From an uncultured Terriglobus sp. (lineage in GTDB: Bacteria; Acidobacteriota; Terriglobia; Terriglobales; Acidobacteriaceae), in NCBI GenBank assembly GCA_937859825.1, contig CALMAP010000151.1, forward strand, positions 413-5,651: a stretch of 5,239 nucleotides of DNA, in the 5' to 3' direction. The notes beneath the pieces were generated by a model, which did no database searches, was not told where the DNA came from, and saw only the letters and a list, made by a program, of their open reading frames with translations. A program made the translations under genes and the position numbers. Shown one piece after another: positions 1 through 5,239 of this stretch; position 1 is the first letter of the stretch; every line of letters begins with the position of its first letter.

Positions 1-1018
1 GGCGGCATCTGCAGAGGCAATGCAGCATGCCGGGCTCGAAGTCACCCCGGAAAATGCTGAACAGATCGGTGTCCATATCGGTTCGGGCATCGGCGGCTTC
101 GACATCATCGAGCGTGAACACACCAACCTGATGCAGGGTGGGCCTCGCAAGATTTCGCCTTTCTTCATTCCAGCGTCCATCGTGAATCTGGCTGCAGGGC
201 ATGTCTCCATCAAGTACGGTGCCAAGGGACCGAATGAAGCCACGGCCACAGCCTGCACCACCTCTGCCCACGCTATCGGTGACGCGTTCCGCATTATCGA
301 ACGCGGTGATGCAGAGGCAATGATCGCTGGCGGCTCCGAAGCGACGATCACTCCGCTCTGCGTTGGCGGTTTCGCCTCCATGAAGGCGCTCTCCACCCGC
401 AATGATGACCCGCTTCACGCTTCGCGGCCCTGGGACCGAGATCGCGATGGTTTCGTCATTGGTGAGGGTGCGGGCATCCTGATTCTTGAGGCGCTGGAGT
501 TCGCCCAGAAGCGTGGGGCAAACATCCTTGGCGAAGTGCTCGGCTACGGCATGAGTGCAGACGCCTTCCACATGACCGGCATGGCTCCCGAAGGCGAAGG
601 CTGCAAGCGCGCGATGCAAGCCGCGCTGCGCGTCGCCCGCATTTCGCCCGATGCAATCGATTATGTGAATGCACACGCCACCTCAACCCCGCTCGGCGAC
701 GTGATGGAGTCGAAGGGCATTGAGGCCGTTTTTGGCAGGCGGGCACTTGATCATGAGCTCCTGGTGTCCTCCACCAAGTCCATGACCGGTCACCTGCTGG
801 GTGGCGCGGGTGGCCTGGAGGCAGGCATTACCCTGATGGCCATGCAGAAGAGCATCGTTCCGCCAACGATGAACCTGGAGAACGTCGATCCCGAGTGCCG
901 GCTGAATTACGTGCCGAACAAGCCCGTCGAGAAGGAACTGCGCTACGCGCTCTCCAATTCCTTCGGCTTTGGCGGCACGAACGGTTCGCTCATCTTCAAG
1001 CGCTGGGAAGGCGAGTAA
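1..1018 (+). CDS. fabF: 3-oxoacyl-[acyl-carrier-protein] synthase II (FabF), 5'-truncated by window edge
   Basis: FabF is a cytoplasmic condensing enzyme of type II fatty acid synthesis. It joins malonyl-ACP to a growing acyl-ACP with loss of CO2. The frame is open from base 2 (first codons read AASAEA), so the ATG at 20 is internal and not the start. Compared with the E. coli enzyme (about 413 residues, nucleophile Cys163), roughly 75-80 N-terminal residues lie outside the window. The catalytic set is complete: the nucleophile Cys in TACTTSAHAIGDA (codon 254-256), the first His in VNAHATSTPLGD (674-676), and Lys plus the second His in STKSMTGHLLGGAGG (His codon 791-793). The C-terminal NSFGFGGTNGSLIF carries the gating Phe and Gly-rich loop. 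The stop is TAA at 1016-1018. The second His and the GFGGTN end fit FabF/FabB and not FabH. FabF is preferred to FabB on general likeness, and the acpP gene that often precedes fabF cannot be seen. Confidence 0.96.
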   Translation, partial: AASAEAMQHAGLEVTPENAEQIGVHIGSGIGGFDIIEREHTNLMQGGPRKISPFFIPASIVNLAAGHVSIKYGAKGPNEATATACTTSAHAIGDAFRIIERGDAEAMIAGGSEATITPLCVGGFASMKALSTRNDDPLHASRPWDRDRDGFVIGEGAGILILEALEFAQKRGANILGEVLGYGMSADAFHMTGMAPEGEGCKRAMQAALRVARISPDAIDYVNAHATSTPLGDVMESKGIEAVFGRRALDHELLVSSTKSMTGHLLGGAGGLEAGITLMAMQKSIVPPTMNLENVDPECRLNYVPNKPVEKELRYALSNSFGFGGTNGSLIFKRWEGE

Positions 1019-1134
1019 CCGTACCAAACGGAAACTGGCCAAGAGCAGCACGCAAGCCGCTCGACCACGAAAAGAACCCAACGATCCTCTGCGTTCTTTG
1101 CGAAAACCTCGCGACCTTTGCGTACTGCTTTTGA
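1019..1134. other. Convergent intergenic gap between fabF and the MATE gene
   Basis: This 116-bp gap lies between the fabF stop and the stop of the oppositely oriented transporter gene. I see no classical GC-rich hairpin followed directly by a T-run, although a bidirectional terminator would be expected here. The best fold is a 6-bp stem with one G-T pair, TTGCGA (1098-1103) against TCGCGA (1109-1114), with a 5-nt loop. It sits inside the repeat at 1087-1122. The only T-run (1129-1132) is about 15 bases downstream, too far for a standard intrinsic terminator. Nothing in the gap looks coding. Confidence 0.6.
1087..1126. repeat. Degenerate 20-bp tandem repeat of CTTTGCG-like heptamers
   Basis: Four related heptamers occur at 1087 (CTCTGCG), 1096 (CTTTGCG), 1107 (CCTCGCG) and 1116 (CTTTGCG). 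The spacing alternates 9, 11, 9, giving two copies of a 20-bp unit (1087-1106 and 1107-1126). Read on the minus strand, the motif is CGCAAAGG-like followed by CGCAGAGG. From memory, similar strings of GCAAAG/GCAGAG units occur many times between genes in some environmental bacteria, including Acidobacteriota, Planctomycetota and Verrucomicrobiota. Their function is unknown to me. The array ends 8 bases before the transporter stop codon. Confidence 0.55.
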
Positions 1135-2553
1135 TCAAGACTCTCGCAGCAAGCCTGGATGAGCAGACCGCATCAGCAGGTCTGAACGCCTTCTCCAGTA
1201 AAAGAACAACATCGTCGCGATCAGCACCAACGCCAGGGTGAGTCCAGTCCAGATACCGGCAACGCCTGCAAGCGGCGGTTGCTTTCGGAAGAAGGCCAGA
1301 TAGATGCCCAAAGGTAAGCCAGCCATCCAGTAGCCCACCAGATTTGCGAGCATCGGTACCCGGGTCAGCCCCATGCCGCGCAGTGCGCCAGTCAGGATAA
1401 TCTGCACGGCGTCGAAAATTGCAAACACTGCAGCCAGCGCGAGAAGCGGGACAGTGATTGCTACAACGAGTGGGTTTGTGGTGTACACGGCAGTCAGCAT
1501 GCGTGGCGCGGCAACGAACAGCGTGGCCGAACACATCATGAAGCTCACCCCCAGCAGCAGCGTAAGCATGGCAGAGCGCCTAGCCCGCGCAGGATCTACC
1601 GCGCCGATCGCGTGGCCGACCGACACTGCCGCGGCCGACGAAATGCCCAGTGGCACCATGTAGGCAACGGCGGCGTAGTTCAAGGCAATCTGGTGAGCTG
1701 CCAGCGCGTCCGCCGAGATGCGACCGGCAAGCACGGTAGCCACGGCAAAGGCACCCACTTCCAATAACAGTGCTGCCGCAGCGGGCAAGCCCAGGCGGAC
1801 GAGGTGCCGCAGGTCACGCAGGTGAGGTGCCGCCCAGCGCGCAAACAGGGGGTGACCACGCTCCCGCTCATGCTTCCACGCGAAACCTAGTAACATGGCC
1901 GCCATGAGCACGCGCGACAGCACCGTGGAAAGTGCCGAACCGCGCACACCCATTGCAGGCAGCCCCAGCTTGCCGTTGATCAGAACGTAGTTGCCTCCCC
2001 AGTTGACGAGGTTGGCCACCACGAATGTCCAGGTAACGACGGTGACGCGGCCCATCGCCTGCAGATAACGGCGTGAAGCGGCGTAGAGCAAAAGCGGCAG
2101 CGTTCCCCATAGCAGCATGCGGAGATACCCGCCGGCGGGACCGACGAGTTCAGGCTTAACGCCGAATCGTTCGATTTTGAGGCTCAGTACGAACAGTAGC
2201 GCCATCAGCACGGGGGCGGTTCCCAACGCAAGGTAAACACCCTGTGCCAGCCAACGGTGGCAGCGGTCGAAGTCCCGCTCGCCATAACTGCGGGCAATGA
2301 CCGTATCCAGGCCGAGCAGAAGCCCCAGGCCGAAGAGCGACGGCGCATAGTACATCGCATTTCCCAGAGCGACCGCCCCGATGGAGATGGGGCCCAGCCG
2401 GCCCACCATGATCACATCGACCACGCTCTGCAGCATCCAGCCCAATTCCGCAAGTACGACGGGTAAGGCAAGCCGCACCATCGCACCCATCTCCGAGCGC
2501 AAATTGCGACCGTTCCGGGGAAAGCTGGATACAATCTCCTGCGAATCGACCAT
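1135..2553 (-). CDS. MATE family multidrug/cation efflux transporter, NorM-like
   Basis: This is an inner-membrane secondary transporter that exports cationic or other small toxic compounds in exchange for Na+ or H+. It has 472 residues, near the usual 440-480 for the family, and about twelve hydrophobic segments in two halves, split around a basic loop at residues 227-250. Acidic residues match those of the NorM cation site: Asp46 in SVVDVIMVG (helix 1), Glu265 in ALLLEVGAF (helix 7) and Asp381 in AIFDAVQIIL (helix 10). The family-typical stretch ISADALAAHQIALN starts at residue 280. ATG at 2553 is the longest start but has no clear Shine-Dalgarno. The ATG at residue 25 (2481) has GGAG 9 bases upstream and would leave a shorter tail before helix 1, so the start is uncertain. 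The gene is monocistronic here, convergent with fabF and divergent from the next gene. The substrate cannot be told from sequence. Confidence 0.93.
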   Translation of the reverse strand: MVDSQEIVSSFPRNGRNLRSEMGAMVRLALPVVLAELGWMLQSVVDVIMVGRLGPISIGAVALGNAMYYAPSLFGLGLLLGLDTVIARSYGERDFDRCHRWLAQGVYLALGTAPVLMALLFVLSLKIERFGVKPELVGPAGGYLRMLLWGTLPLLLYAASRRYLQAMGRVTVVTWTFVVANLVNWGGNYVLINGKLGLPAMGVRGSALSTVLSRVLMAAMLLGFAWKHERERGHPLFARWAAPHLRDLRHLVRLGLPAAAALLLEVGAFAVATVLAGRISADALAAHQIALNYAAVAYMVPLGISSAAAVSVGHAIGAVDPARARRSAMLTLLLGVSFMMCSATLFVAAPRMLTAVYTTNPLVVAITVPLLALAAVFAIFDAVQIILTGALRGMGLTRVPMLANLVGYWMAGLPLGIYLAFFRKQPPLAGVAGIWTGLTLALVLIATMLFFYWRRRSDLLMRSAHPGLLRES

Positions 2554-2633
2554 CCGGCCATTCTATGGCGGCTTGCCCGTAGCGGCATGCATGAAACCAT
2601 GAATGCGATAGCATCCGGTAAGCCGCCGCACCC
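2554..2633. promoter_or_regulatory. Divergent intergenic region with 11-bp inverted repeat
   Basis: This 80-bp gap must hold promoters for both divergent genes unless they lie inside coding sequence. GGCGGCTTGCC (2567-2577) and GGTAAGCCGCC (2617-2627) are inverted copies matching at 10 of 11 positions; the odd pair is G-T, so one transcript could pair through all 11. The arms are 39 bp apart. One ends 13 bp from the transporter ATG and the other ends 6 bp from the phosphatidyltransferase ATG. Between them lies a GCATGCATG stretch (2585-2593) with small overlapping palindromes. I see no convincing -35/-10 pair on either strand. The dyad could be an operator or an mRNA structure; neither is shown. 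Confidence 0.4.
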
Positions 2634-3236
2634 ATGTCTCTGCTTGCTCAGTTTCGCGCCACGCCCAACCTGCTCACGCTGTTGCGGTTGTTCATCATTC
2701 CATTTCTCGTGATCAATCTTCTGGACCACCGGAATGGTTTGGCACTGCTGCTGTTTGTGCTTGCCGGAGCTTCGGATGCGCTGGATGGTCAGATTGCCCG
2801 GCGTTTCGGCCAGAGCACACGGCTCGGCCAGTACCTTGACCCCATTGCAGACAAGCTGATGCTCAGTACCCTCTTTCTTGCGGTTACCCACATGGGCCTG
2901 GTGCCGTTTTATGTGACGGTGCTTGTCTTCGCCCGCGATCTTGGCATCCTGCTGATCTCAACGCTGTTGTTTATGACGAACACCTTGCGGGACTTCCGCC
3001 CCAGCCTGCTTGGCAAGCTGAATACCCTCGTTCAGATCGTGACCGTCCTGCTGGTACTTGTGGAAGCCGTGCATCCCCGGGAATTCTGGCTGCATATTCG
3101 CGGGTGGCTTCTGATTGCGACGGCATGGCTGGCCCCGCTCTCAGCCGCGCAGTATGCGTGGATCGTGACCCGGCGAGTCAGCAGCGAACCGCCTCCAGCA
3201 ACATCCGGCATCGCAGCTGGACATGTGGCCGCCTAA
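2634..3236 (+). CDS. CDP-alcohol phosphatidyltransferase (PgsA- or cardiolipin-synthase-type)
   Basis: This is an integral membrane enzyme of phospholipid synthesis. It transfers a phosphatidyl group from CDP-diacylglycerol to an alcohol, most likely glycerol 3-phosphate (PgsA, giving phosphatidylglycerol phosphate) or phosphatidylglycerol (giving cardiolipin). The family signature D-x2-D-G-x2-A-R-x8-G-x3-D-x3-D is complete: Asp48, Asp51, Gly52, Ala55, Arg56, Gly65, Asp69 and Asp73. The N-terminal TPNLLTLLRLFIIPF is typical of the group. About six hydrophobic segments fit the fold, and 200 residues is close to the usual size (E. coli PgsA has 182). After the signature the protein has Arg101-Asp102, where I recall Arg-Glu in PgsA, and GKLNTLVQ at 127-134, which recalls the CDP-alcohol class of cardiolipin synthases. 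I therefore assign no symbol. The start follows an in-frame TAA at 2619-2621. No clear Shine-Dalgarno precedes it. Confidence 0.9.
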   Translation: MSLLAQFRATPNLLTLLRLFIIPFLVINLLDHRNGLALLLFVLAGASDALDGQIARRFGQSTRLGQYLDPIADKLMLSTLFLAVTHMGLVPFYVTVLVFARDLGILLISTLLFMTNTLRDFRPSLLGKLNTLVQIVTVLLVLVEAVHPREFWLHIRGWLLIATAWLAPLSAAQYAWIVTRRVSSEPPPATSGIAAGHVAA

Positions 3237-3261
3237 GCTATGGCCGACACGACGCTTCGCT

Positions 3262-3282
3262 GAACTCTTCAGTGCAGAGTTC
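3262..3282 (+). terminator. Small hairpin downstream of the phosphatidyltransferase gene (weak terminator or operator)
   Basis: A perfect 7-bp inverted repeat, GAACTCT (3262-3268) and AGAGTTC (3276-3282), encloses a 7-base loop and starts 25 bases after the stop codon. The stem is AT-leaning (3 GC pairs of 7). The next T-rich stretch, CTTTTAT, begins 5 bases after the stem, so it would be a weak intrinsic terminator at best. It directly abuts the GATAA/TTATC dyad and could belong to the regulator's control region instead. Confidence 0.35.
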
Positions 3283-3302
3283 GATAACTTTTATCAAAGA
3301 AC
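3279..3302. promoter_or_regulatory. Candidate operator dyad upstream of the Rrf2 regulator
   Basis: GATAA (3283-3287) and TTATC (3291-3295) form a perfect 5+3+5 inverted repeat. They are flanked by GTTC (3279-3282) and GAAC (3299-3302), though the right flank is separated by an extra AAA. The short AT-rich palindrome 20 bp upstream of the candidate -35 box suits a dimeric winged-helix regulator such as an Rrf2 protein. It does not match the IscR type 1 or NsrR consensus sites I know. Assignment to the neighbouring regulator rests on position only. Confidence 0.35.
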
Positions 3303-3314
3303 ACCCTTTTGCCG

Positions 3315-3343
3315 TTGCAAGCGAATCTCATGCGGCCTACACT
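3315..3343 (+). promoter_or_regulatory. Candidate sigma70-type promoter for the Rrf2 gene
   Basis: TTGCAA (3315-3320) and TACACT (3338-3343) each match 4 of 6 consensus bases and are separated by the optimal 17 bp. Transcription would start near 3350, leaving about 20 bases before the GTG at 3370 or 38 before the ATG at 3388. A shifted -10, TAAATT (3343-3348), is also possible. No better pair was found in this gap. Confidence 0.4.
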
Positions 3344-3369
3344 AAATTCACGGGTGCCTTCATAATCAA

Positions 3370-3858
3370 GTGGCGCACGCCCAAAGCATGCTCAGGCTGA
3401 CCAAAAAAGCGGATTATGGGCTGATGGCCCTGAAGTATCTCGCGGAACAGGCGCTGAACACTGGGTCGCCGTTGGCGCAGTCTGCCAAGGACATTGCCGA
3501 GGCGTACCACATTCCACCACAGCTTCTTGCGAAGATACTGCAGACACTCACTCGTGCGAACATTCTGGTATCCACCGCCGGCACTAACGGCGGATATGCA
3601 CTGGCTCGGCCAGCCGTAAACATTAACGCGTTTGAGGTAATTCGCGCGATTGACGGCCCCCTGTTTATCACCAGCTGCATCACCATTCACGGTACCTGCG
3701 ACCTGGCAGGCCATTGCACCATCAAAGAACCATTGCGCAAGGTAAACGACAGCATCAAGGACCTGCTGTCGTGTATCCGGATTTCCGACCTTGCCGAGCC
3801 GCTGGAAGCAAATGAGCACGCACCGGTAGCGGGGGGCTTGGTTTCCATTGCAATTTAG
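3370..3858 (+). CDS. Rrf2 family transcriptional regulator, probable Fe-S sensor (IscR/NsrR-like)
   Basis: This is a dimeric DNA-binding regulator that probably senses Fe-S cluster status, NO or redox state through a bound cluster. The winged helix-turn-helix opens with LRLTKKADYGLMALKYLA, followed by the recognition region SAKDIAEAYHIPPQLLAKIL (residues 38-57). The wing, TAGTNGGYALARP, holds the family's NGGY motif. Three candidate cluster ligands, Cys103, Cys110 and Cys116, have C-x6-C-x5-C spacing; E. coli IscR has C-x5-C-x5-C-x2-H. The IscR His is replaced by Lys119. Asp15, in KKADYG, lines up with the Asp ligand reported for Streptomyces NsrR. Ala54 sits where IscR has Glu43. Numbering is from GTG 3370; ATG 3388 removes six residues and matches the usual MLRLT-type start better. 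Neither start has a clear Shine-Dalgarno. At 156 or 162 residues the length is normal. The next gene is iscS, on the same strand 134 bp away. Confidence 0.92.
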   Translation: MAHAQSMLRLTKKADYGLMALKYLAEQALNTGSPLAQSAKDIAEAYHIPPQLLAKILQTLTRANILVSTAGTNGGYALARPAVNINAFEVIRAIDGPLFITSCITIHGTCDLAGHCTIKEPLRKVNDSIKDLLSCIRISDLAEPLEANEHAPVAGGLVSIAI

Positions 3859-3992
3859 AGAGTGAAGAATCACGGTCGGTGCGGCAGTCCGCCCCGGCTG
3901 GAAGTCATAAGTAGAAAGATCAACGCAACACCTTTGCTCGGAACGCCGGCCACTGCAAGGGCCATGGCAAAGACAGAAACAGGAGACACGTT
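3859..3992 (+). promoter_or_regulatory. Leader region of iscS with possible stem structures
   Basis: This 134-bp gap lies between the regulator and the cysteine desulfurase. A small stem, GCGG (3881-3884) with CCGC (3889-3892) around a CAGT loop, extends by GG/CC after a mismatch but has no T-run, so it is a poor terminator. Further down, CTTTGC (3932-3937) pairs perfectly with GCAAAG (3967-3972). A GGCC/GGCC stem (3948-3951 and 3960-3963) can nest inside, leaving the ribosome binding site at 3981-3985 just beyond. I found no convincing promoter, so readthrough from the regulator promoter is plausible. Confidence 0.35.
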
Positions 3993-3996
3993 ATGA
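3964..3996 (+). CDS. Possible 10-codon leader ORF overlapping the iscS start
   Basis: ATG at 3964 opens a frame reading MAKTETGDTL that stops at TGA 3994-3996. Its stop overlaps the iscS start codon in an ATGA arrangement, the geometry common for translational coupling. AAGG at 3957-3960 lies only 3 bases before the ATG, too close for a good Shine-Dalgarno. The peptide has no recognisable motif and no run of cysteines that would suggest attenuation. Chance is a serious alternative at this length. Confidence 0.15.
   Translation: MAKTETGDTL
3981..3985 (+). promoter_or_regulatory. Ribosome binding site of iscS
   Basis: AGGAG lies 7 bases before the ATG at 3993. It is the only strong Shine-Dalgarno seen before any start in this window, and it fixes the iscS start. 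The resulting protein carries about 15 more N-terminal residues than E. coli IscS. Confidence 0.85.
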
Positions 3997-5239
3997 GCAG
4001 TGCCGTCGCAGAACTTCTGGAGTCCACGCCCGTCCACACCGGGGTGCAGTTGCCCATTTACATGGACAATCACGCCACCACCGCGCTCGATCCGCGTGTG
4101 CTTGAGGCAATGCTGCCCTACATGACGAAGATTTACGGCAACGCCGCCAGCCGCAATCACGGCTTTGGCTGGGAAGCCGAGCAGGGCGTTGATAAGGCTC
4201 GTGAGCAGATTGCAAAGCTGATCGGCGCGACCTCCAAAGAAATCATCTTCACTTCCGGCGCGACGGAGTCGAACAACCTGGCCATCAAGGGTGTGGCGGA
4301 GATGTACCGCGAAAAGGGCAACCACATCATCACCCAAGTGACCGAGCACAAGGCCACCCTGGATGCCTGCAAGCGGCTGGAAAAGAGCGGCTACAACGTG
4401 ACCTATCTGCCGGTGCAGCCGGATGGTCTGGTCTCGGTGGACGACGTTGCCAAGGCAATCACAGACAAGACCATCCTGGTCAGCATCATGTATGCCAACA
4501 ACGAGATCGGCACCATTAACCCGATCCAGGCGATTGGTAAGCTCTGCCACGAAAAGGGCGTACTCTTTCACACGGACGCGGTGCAGGCGGTAGGCAAGAT
4601 TCCCGTCAACGTCATCAGCGACAACATCGACCTGCTTTCTCTCTCCGGACACAAGGTCTACGGACCGAAAGGTGTGGGTGCCCTGTATGTTCGCCGCCGT
4701 AACCCGCGCGTCCAGCTCAACGCCCAGATCGACGGCGGCGGCCACGAGCGCGGCATGCGGTCAGGCACACTCAACGTCCCTGGCATTGTTGGTTTGGGTG
4801 CCGCGTGCGAGATCGCGATGGACGAGATGGAGGCGGAAGCCAAGCGCCTAGCCGGCCTGCGCGACTACATGAAGGATAAGTTCCTGAACGCGCTCGACTA
4901 TACCTACGTAAACGGCAACATGGAGCACCACCTGCCCAACAACCTCAACATCAGCTTCGTCTACGTCGAAGGCGAGTCGCTGCTGATGGGGATCAACGAC
5001 ATTGCGGTGTCGTCCGGTTCGGCCTGCACCTCGGCAACGCTGGAGCCCAGCTACGTGCTCAAGGCACTCGGTCTGGGTGACGACGTGGCGCACAGTTCTA
5101 TTCGCTTTGGCCTGGGTCGCTTCAACACCAAAGAAGAAGTGGACTACGTGTCCGACAAGCTGATCGACACGGTGCTGAAGCTGCGTGAGCTTTCGCCACT
5201 GTACGAGATGGTGAAGGAAGGCATCGATCTGGAAAAGGT
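3993..5239 (+). CDS. iscS: Cysteine desulfurase, IscS/NifS group I, 3' end cut by window edge
   Basis: IscS is a cytoplasmic PLP enzyme that removes sulfur from L-cysteine, giving alanine and a protein-bound persulfide. The sulfur then goes to the Fe-S scaffold, tRNA thiolation and other acceptors. The frame is open for 415 codons to the window end, finishing in SPLYEMVKEGIDLEK. E. coli IscS (404 residues) ends about a dozen residues after the same point, so only a short tail is missing. Visible motifs are MDNHATTALDPRV (residue 24 on), SGATESNNLA (88-97), TEHKA with His119 stacking on PLP, MYANNEIGTI (166-175), HTDAVQAVGK with Asp195, and SGHKVYGPKG with the PLP lysine Lys221 (codon 4653-4655). 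MRSGTLNVPGIVG and SSGSACTSATLEPSY follow, the latter with the persulfide Cys345 (codon 5025-5027). The long mobile Cys loop marks group I (IscS/NifS) and not SufS. The extra 15-residue N-terminus is unremarkable. The upstream Rrf2 gene points to an ISC-like housekeeping role. Confidence 0.96.
   Translation, partial: MSSAVAELLESTPVHTGVQLPIYMDNHATTALDPRVLEAMLPYMTKIYGNAASRNHGFGWEAEQGVDKAREQIAKLIGATSKEIIFTSGATESNNLAIKGVAEMYREKGNHIITQVTEHKATLDACKRLEKSGYNVTYLPVQPDGLVSVDDVAKAITDKTILVSIMYANNEIGTINPIQAIGKLCHEKGVLFHTDAVQAVGKIPVNVISDNIDLLSLSGHKVYGPKGVGALYVRRRNPRVQLNAQIDGGGHERGMRSGTLNVPGIVGLGAACEIAMDEMEAEAKRLAGLRDYMKDKFLNALDYTYVNGNMEHHLPNNLNISFVYVEGESLLMGINDIAVSSGSACTSATLEPSYVLKALGLGDDVAHSSIRFGLGRFNTKEEVDYVSDKLIDTVLKLRELSPLYEMVKEGIDLEK

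Noticed and set aside
20..22. ATG at 20 as the fabF start
   Set aside because: The frame is open to the window edge, and a start here would remove the N-terminal part of the thiolase fold that every FabF has.
1087..1126. CRISPR-like repeat
   Set aside because: There are only two diverged 20-bp units, directly adjacent with no spacers, and no cas genes nearby.
683..1534. Open frame of 283 codons on the minus strand spanning the fabF end, the intergenic gap and the MATE 3' end
   Set aside because: It overlaps two well-supported genes in the wrong frame, is Arg/Cys/His-rich and resembles no protein family I recognise.
2412..2891. Minus-strand open frame of 159 codons across the divergent promoter gap
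   Set aside because: It overlaps the conserved N-terminal parts of both the transporter and the phosphatidyltransferase and has no recognisable features.
3337..3873. Minus-strand open frame of 178 codons opposite the Rrf2 gene
   Set aside because: It is the antisense of a clear Rrf2 protein with no domain of its own.
3871..3990. Fragments recalling a cobalamin riboswitch (GGTG...TCC, GCCACTG, CAGGAGAC)
   Set aside because: The pieces are out of the expected order and spacing, the conserved core is absent, and the downstream gene is a cysteine desulfurase with no B12 link.
3870..4745. Open frame of 291 codons on the minus strand, antisense to iscS
   Set aside because: It is the complement of strongly conserved iscS coding sequence, has no recognisable domain and shows low-complexity Val/Asp/His-rich composition typical of antisense shadows in GC-rich genes.

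Overview
The window looks like ordinary chromosomal DNA from a free-living bacterium of moderately high GC content. Five protein genes fill almost all of it. My best guess for the source is Acidobacteriota (Terriglobus/Granulicella-like). The basis is the wording of the cysteine desulfurase N-terminal region (MDNHATT, then GNAASRNHGFGWEAE) and a degenerate intergenic repeat of the GCAAAG/GCAGAG kind. Both are recalled from memory and unchecked, so this is a moderate-confidence inference. I see no phage, plasmid, transposase, CRISPR array, tRNA or rRNA.

Layout, left to right. (1) Positions 1-1018, plus strand: the 3' four-fifths of a 3-oxoacyl-ACP synthase II gene (fabF), with the Cys-His-His catalytic triad intact; its 5' end lies outside the window. 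(2) 1019-1134: a 116-bp convergent gap with two copies of a degenerate 20-bp repeat. (3) 1135-2553, minus strand: a full-length NorM-like MATE efflux transporter. (4) 2554-2633: an 80-bp divergent gap with an 11-bp inverted repeat, one arm near each start codon. (5) 2634-3236, plus strand: a CDP-alcohol phosphatidyltransferase, of either the PgsA or the cardiolipin-synthase type. (6) 3237-3369: a regulatory gap with a small hairpin, a compact dyad and a plausible sigma70-type promoter. (7) 3370 (or 3388)-3858, plus strand: an Rrf2-family regulator with three cysteines, probably an Fe-S sensor. (8) 3859-3992: a leader with possible secondary structure, a 10-codon ORF and a strong ribosome binding site. 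(9) 3993 to the window end, plus strand: a group I cysteine desulfurase (iscS), missing only its last few residues.

The clearest functional unit is the Rrf2 regulator followed by the cysteine desulfurase. By analogy with IscR-IscS, the regulator probably senses Fe-S status (or NO or redox) and controls its own gene and the sulfur-donating enzyme for cluster assembly. fabF and the CDP-alcohol phosphatidyltransferase both serve membrane lipid synthesis, but an oppositely oriented gene separates them, so they are not an operon. No wholly new system is evident. The points most worth a second look are the regulator's unusual cluster-ligand pattern, the dyad upstream of it, the iscS leader, and the two repeat structures in the intergenic gaps.
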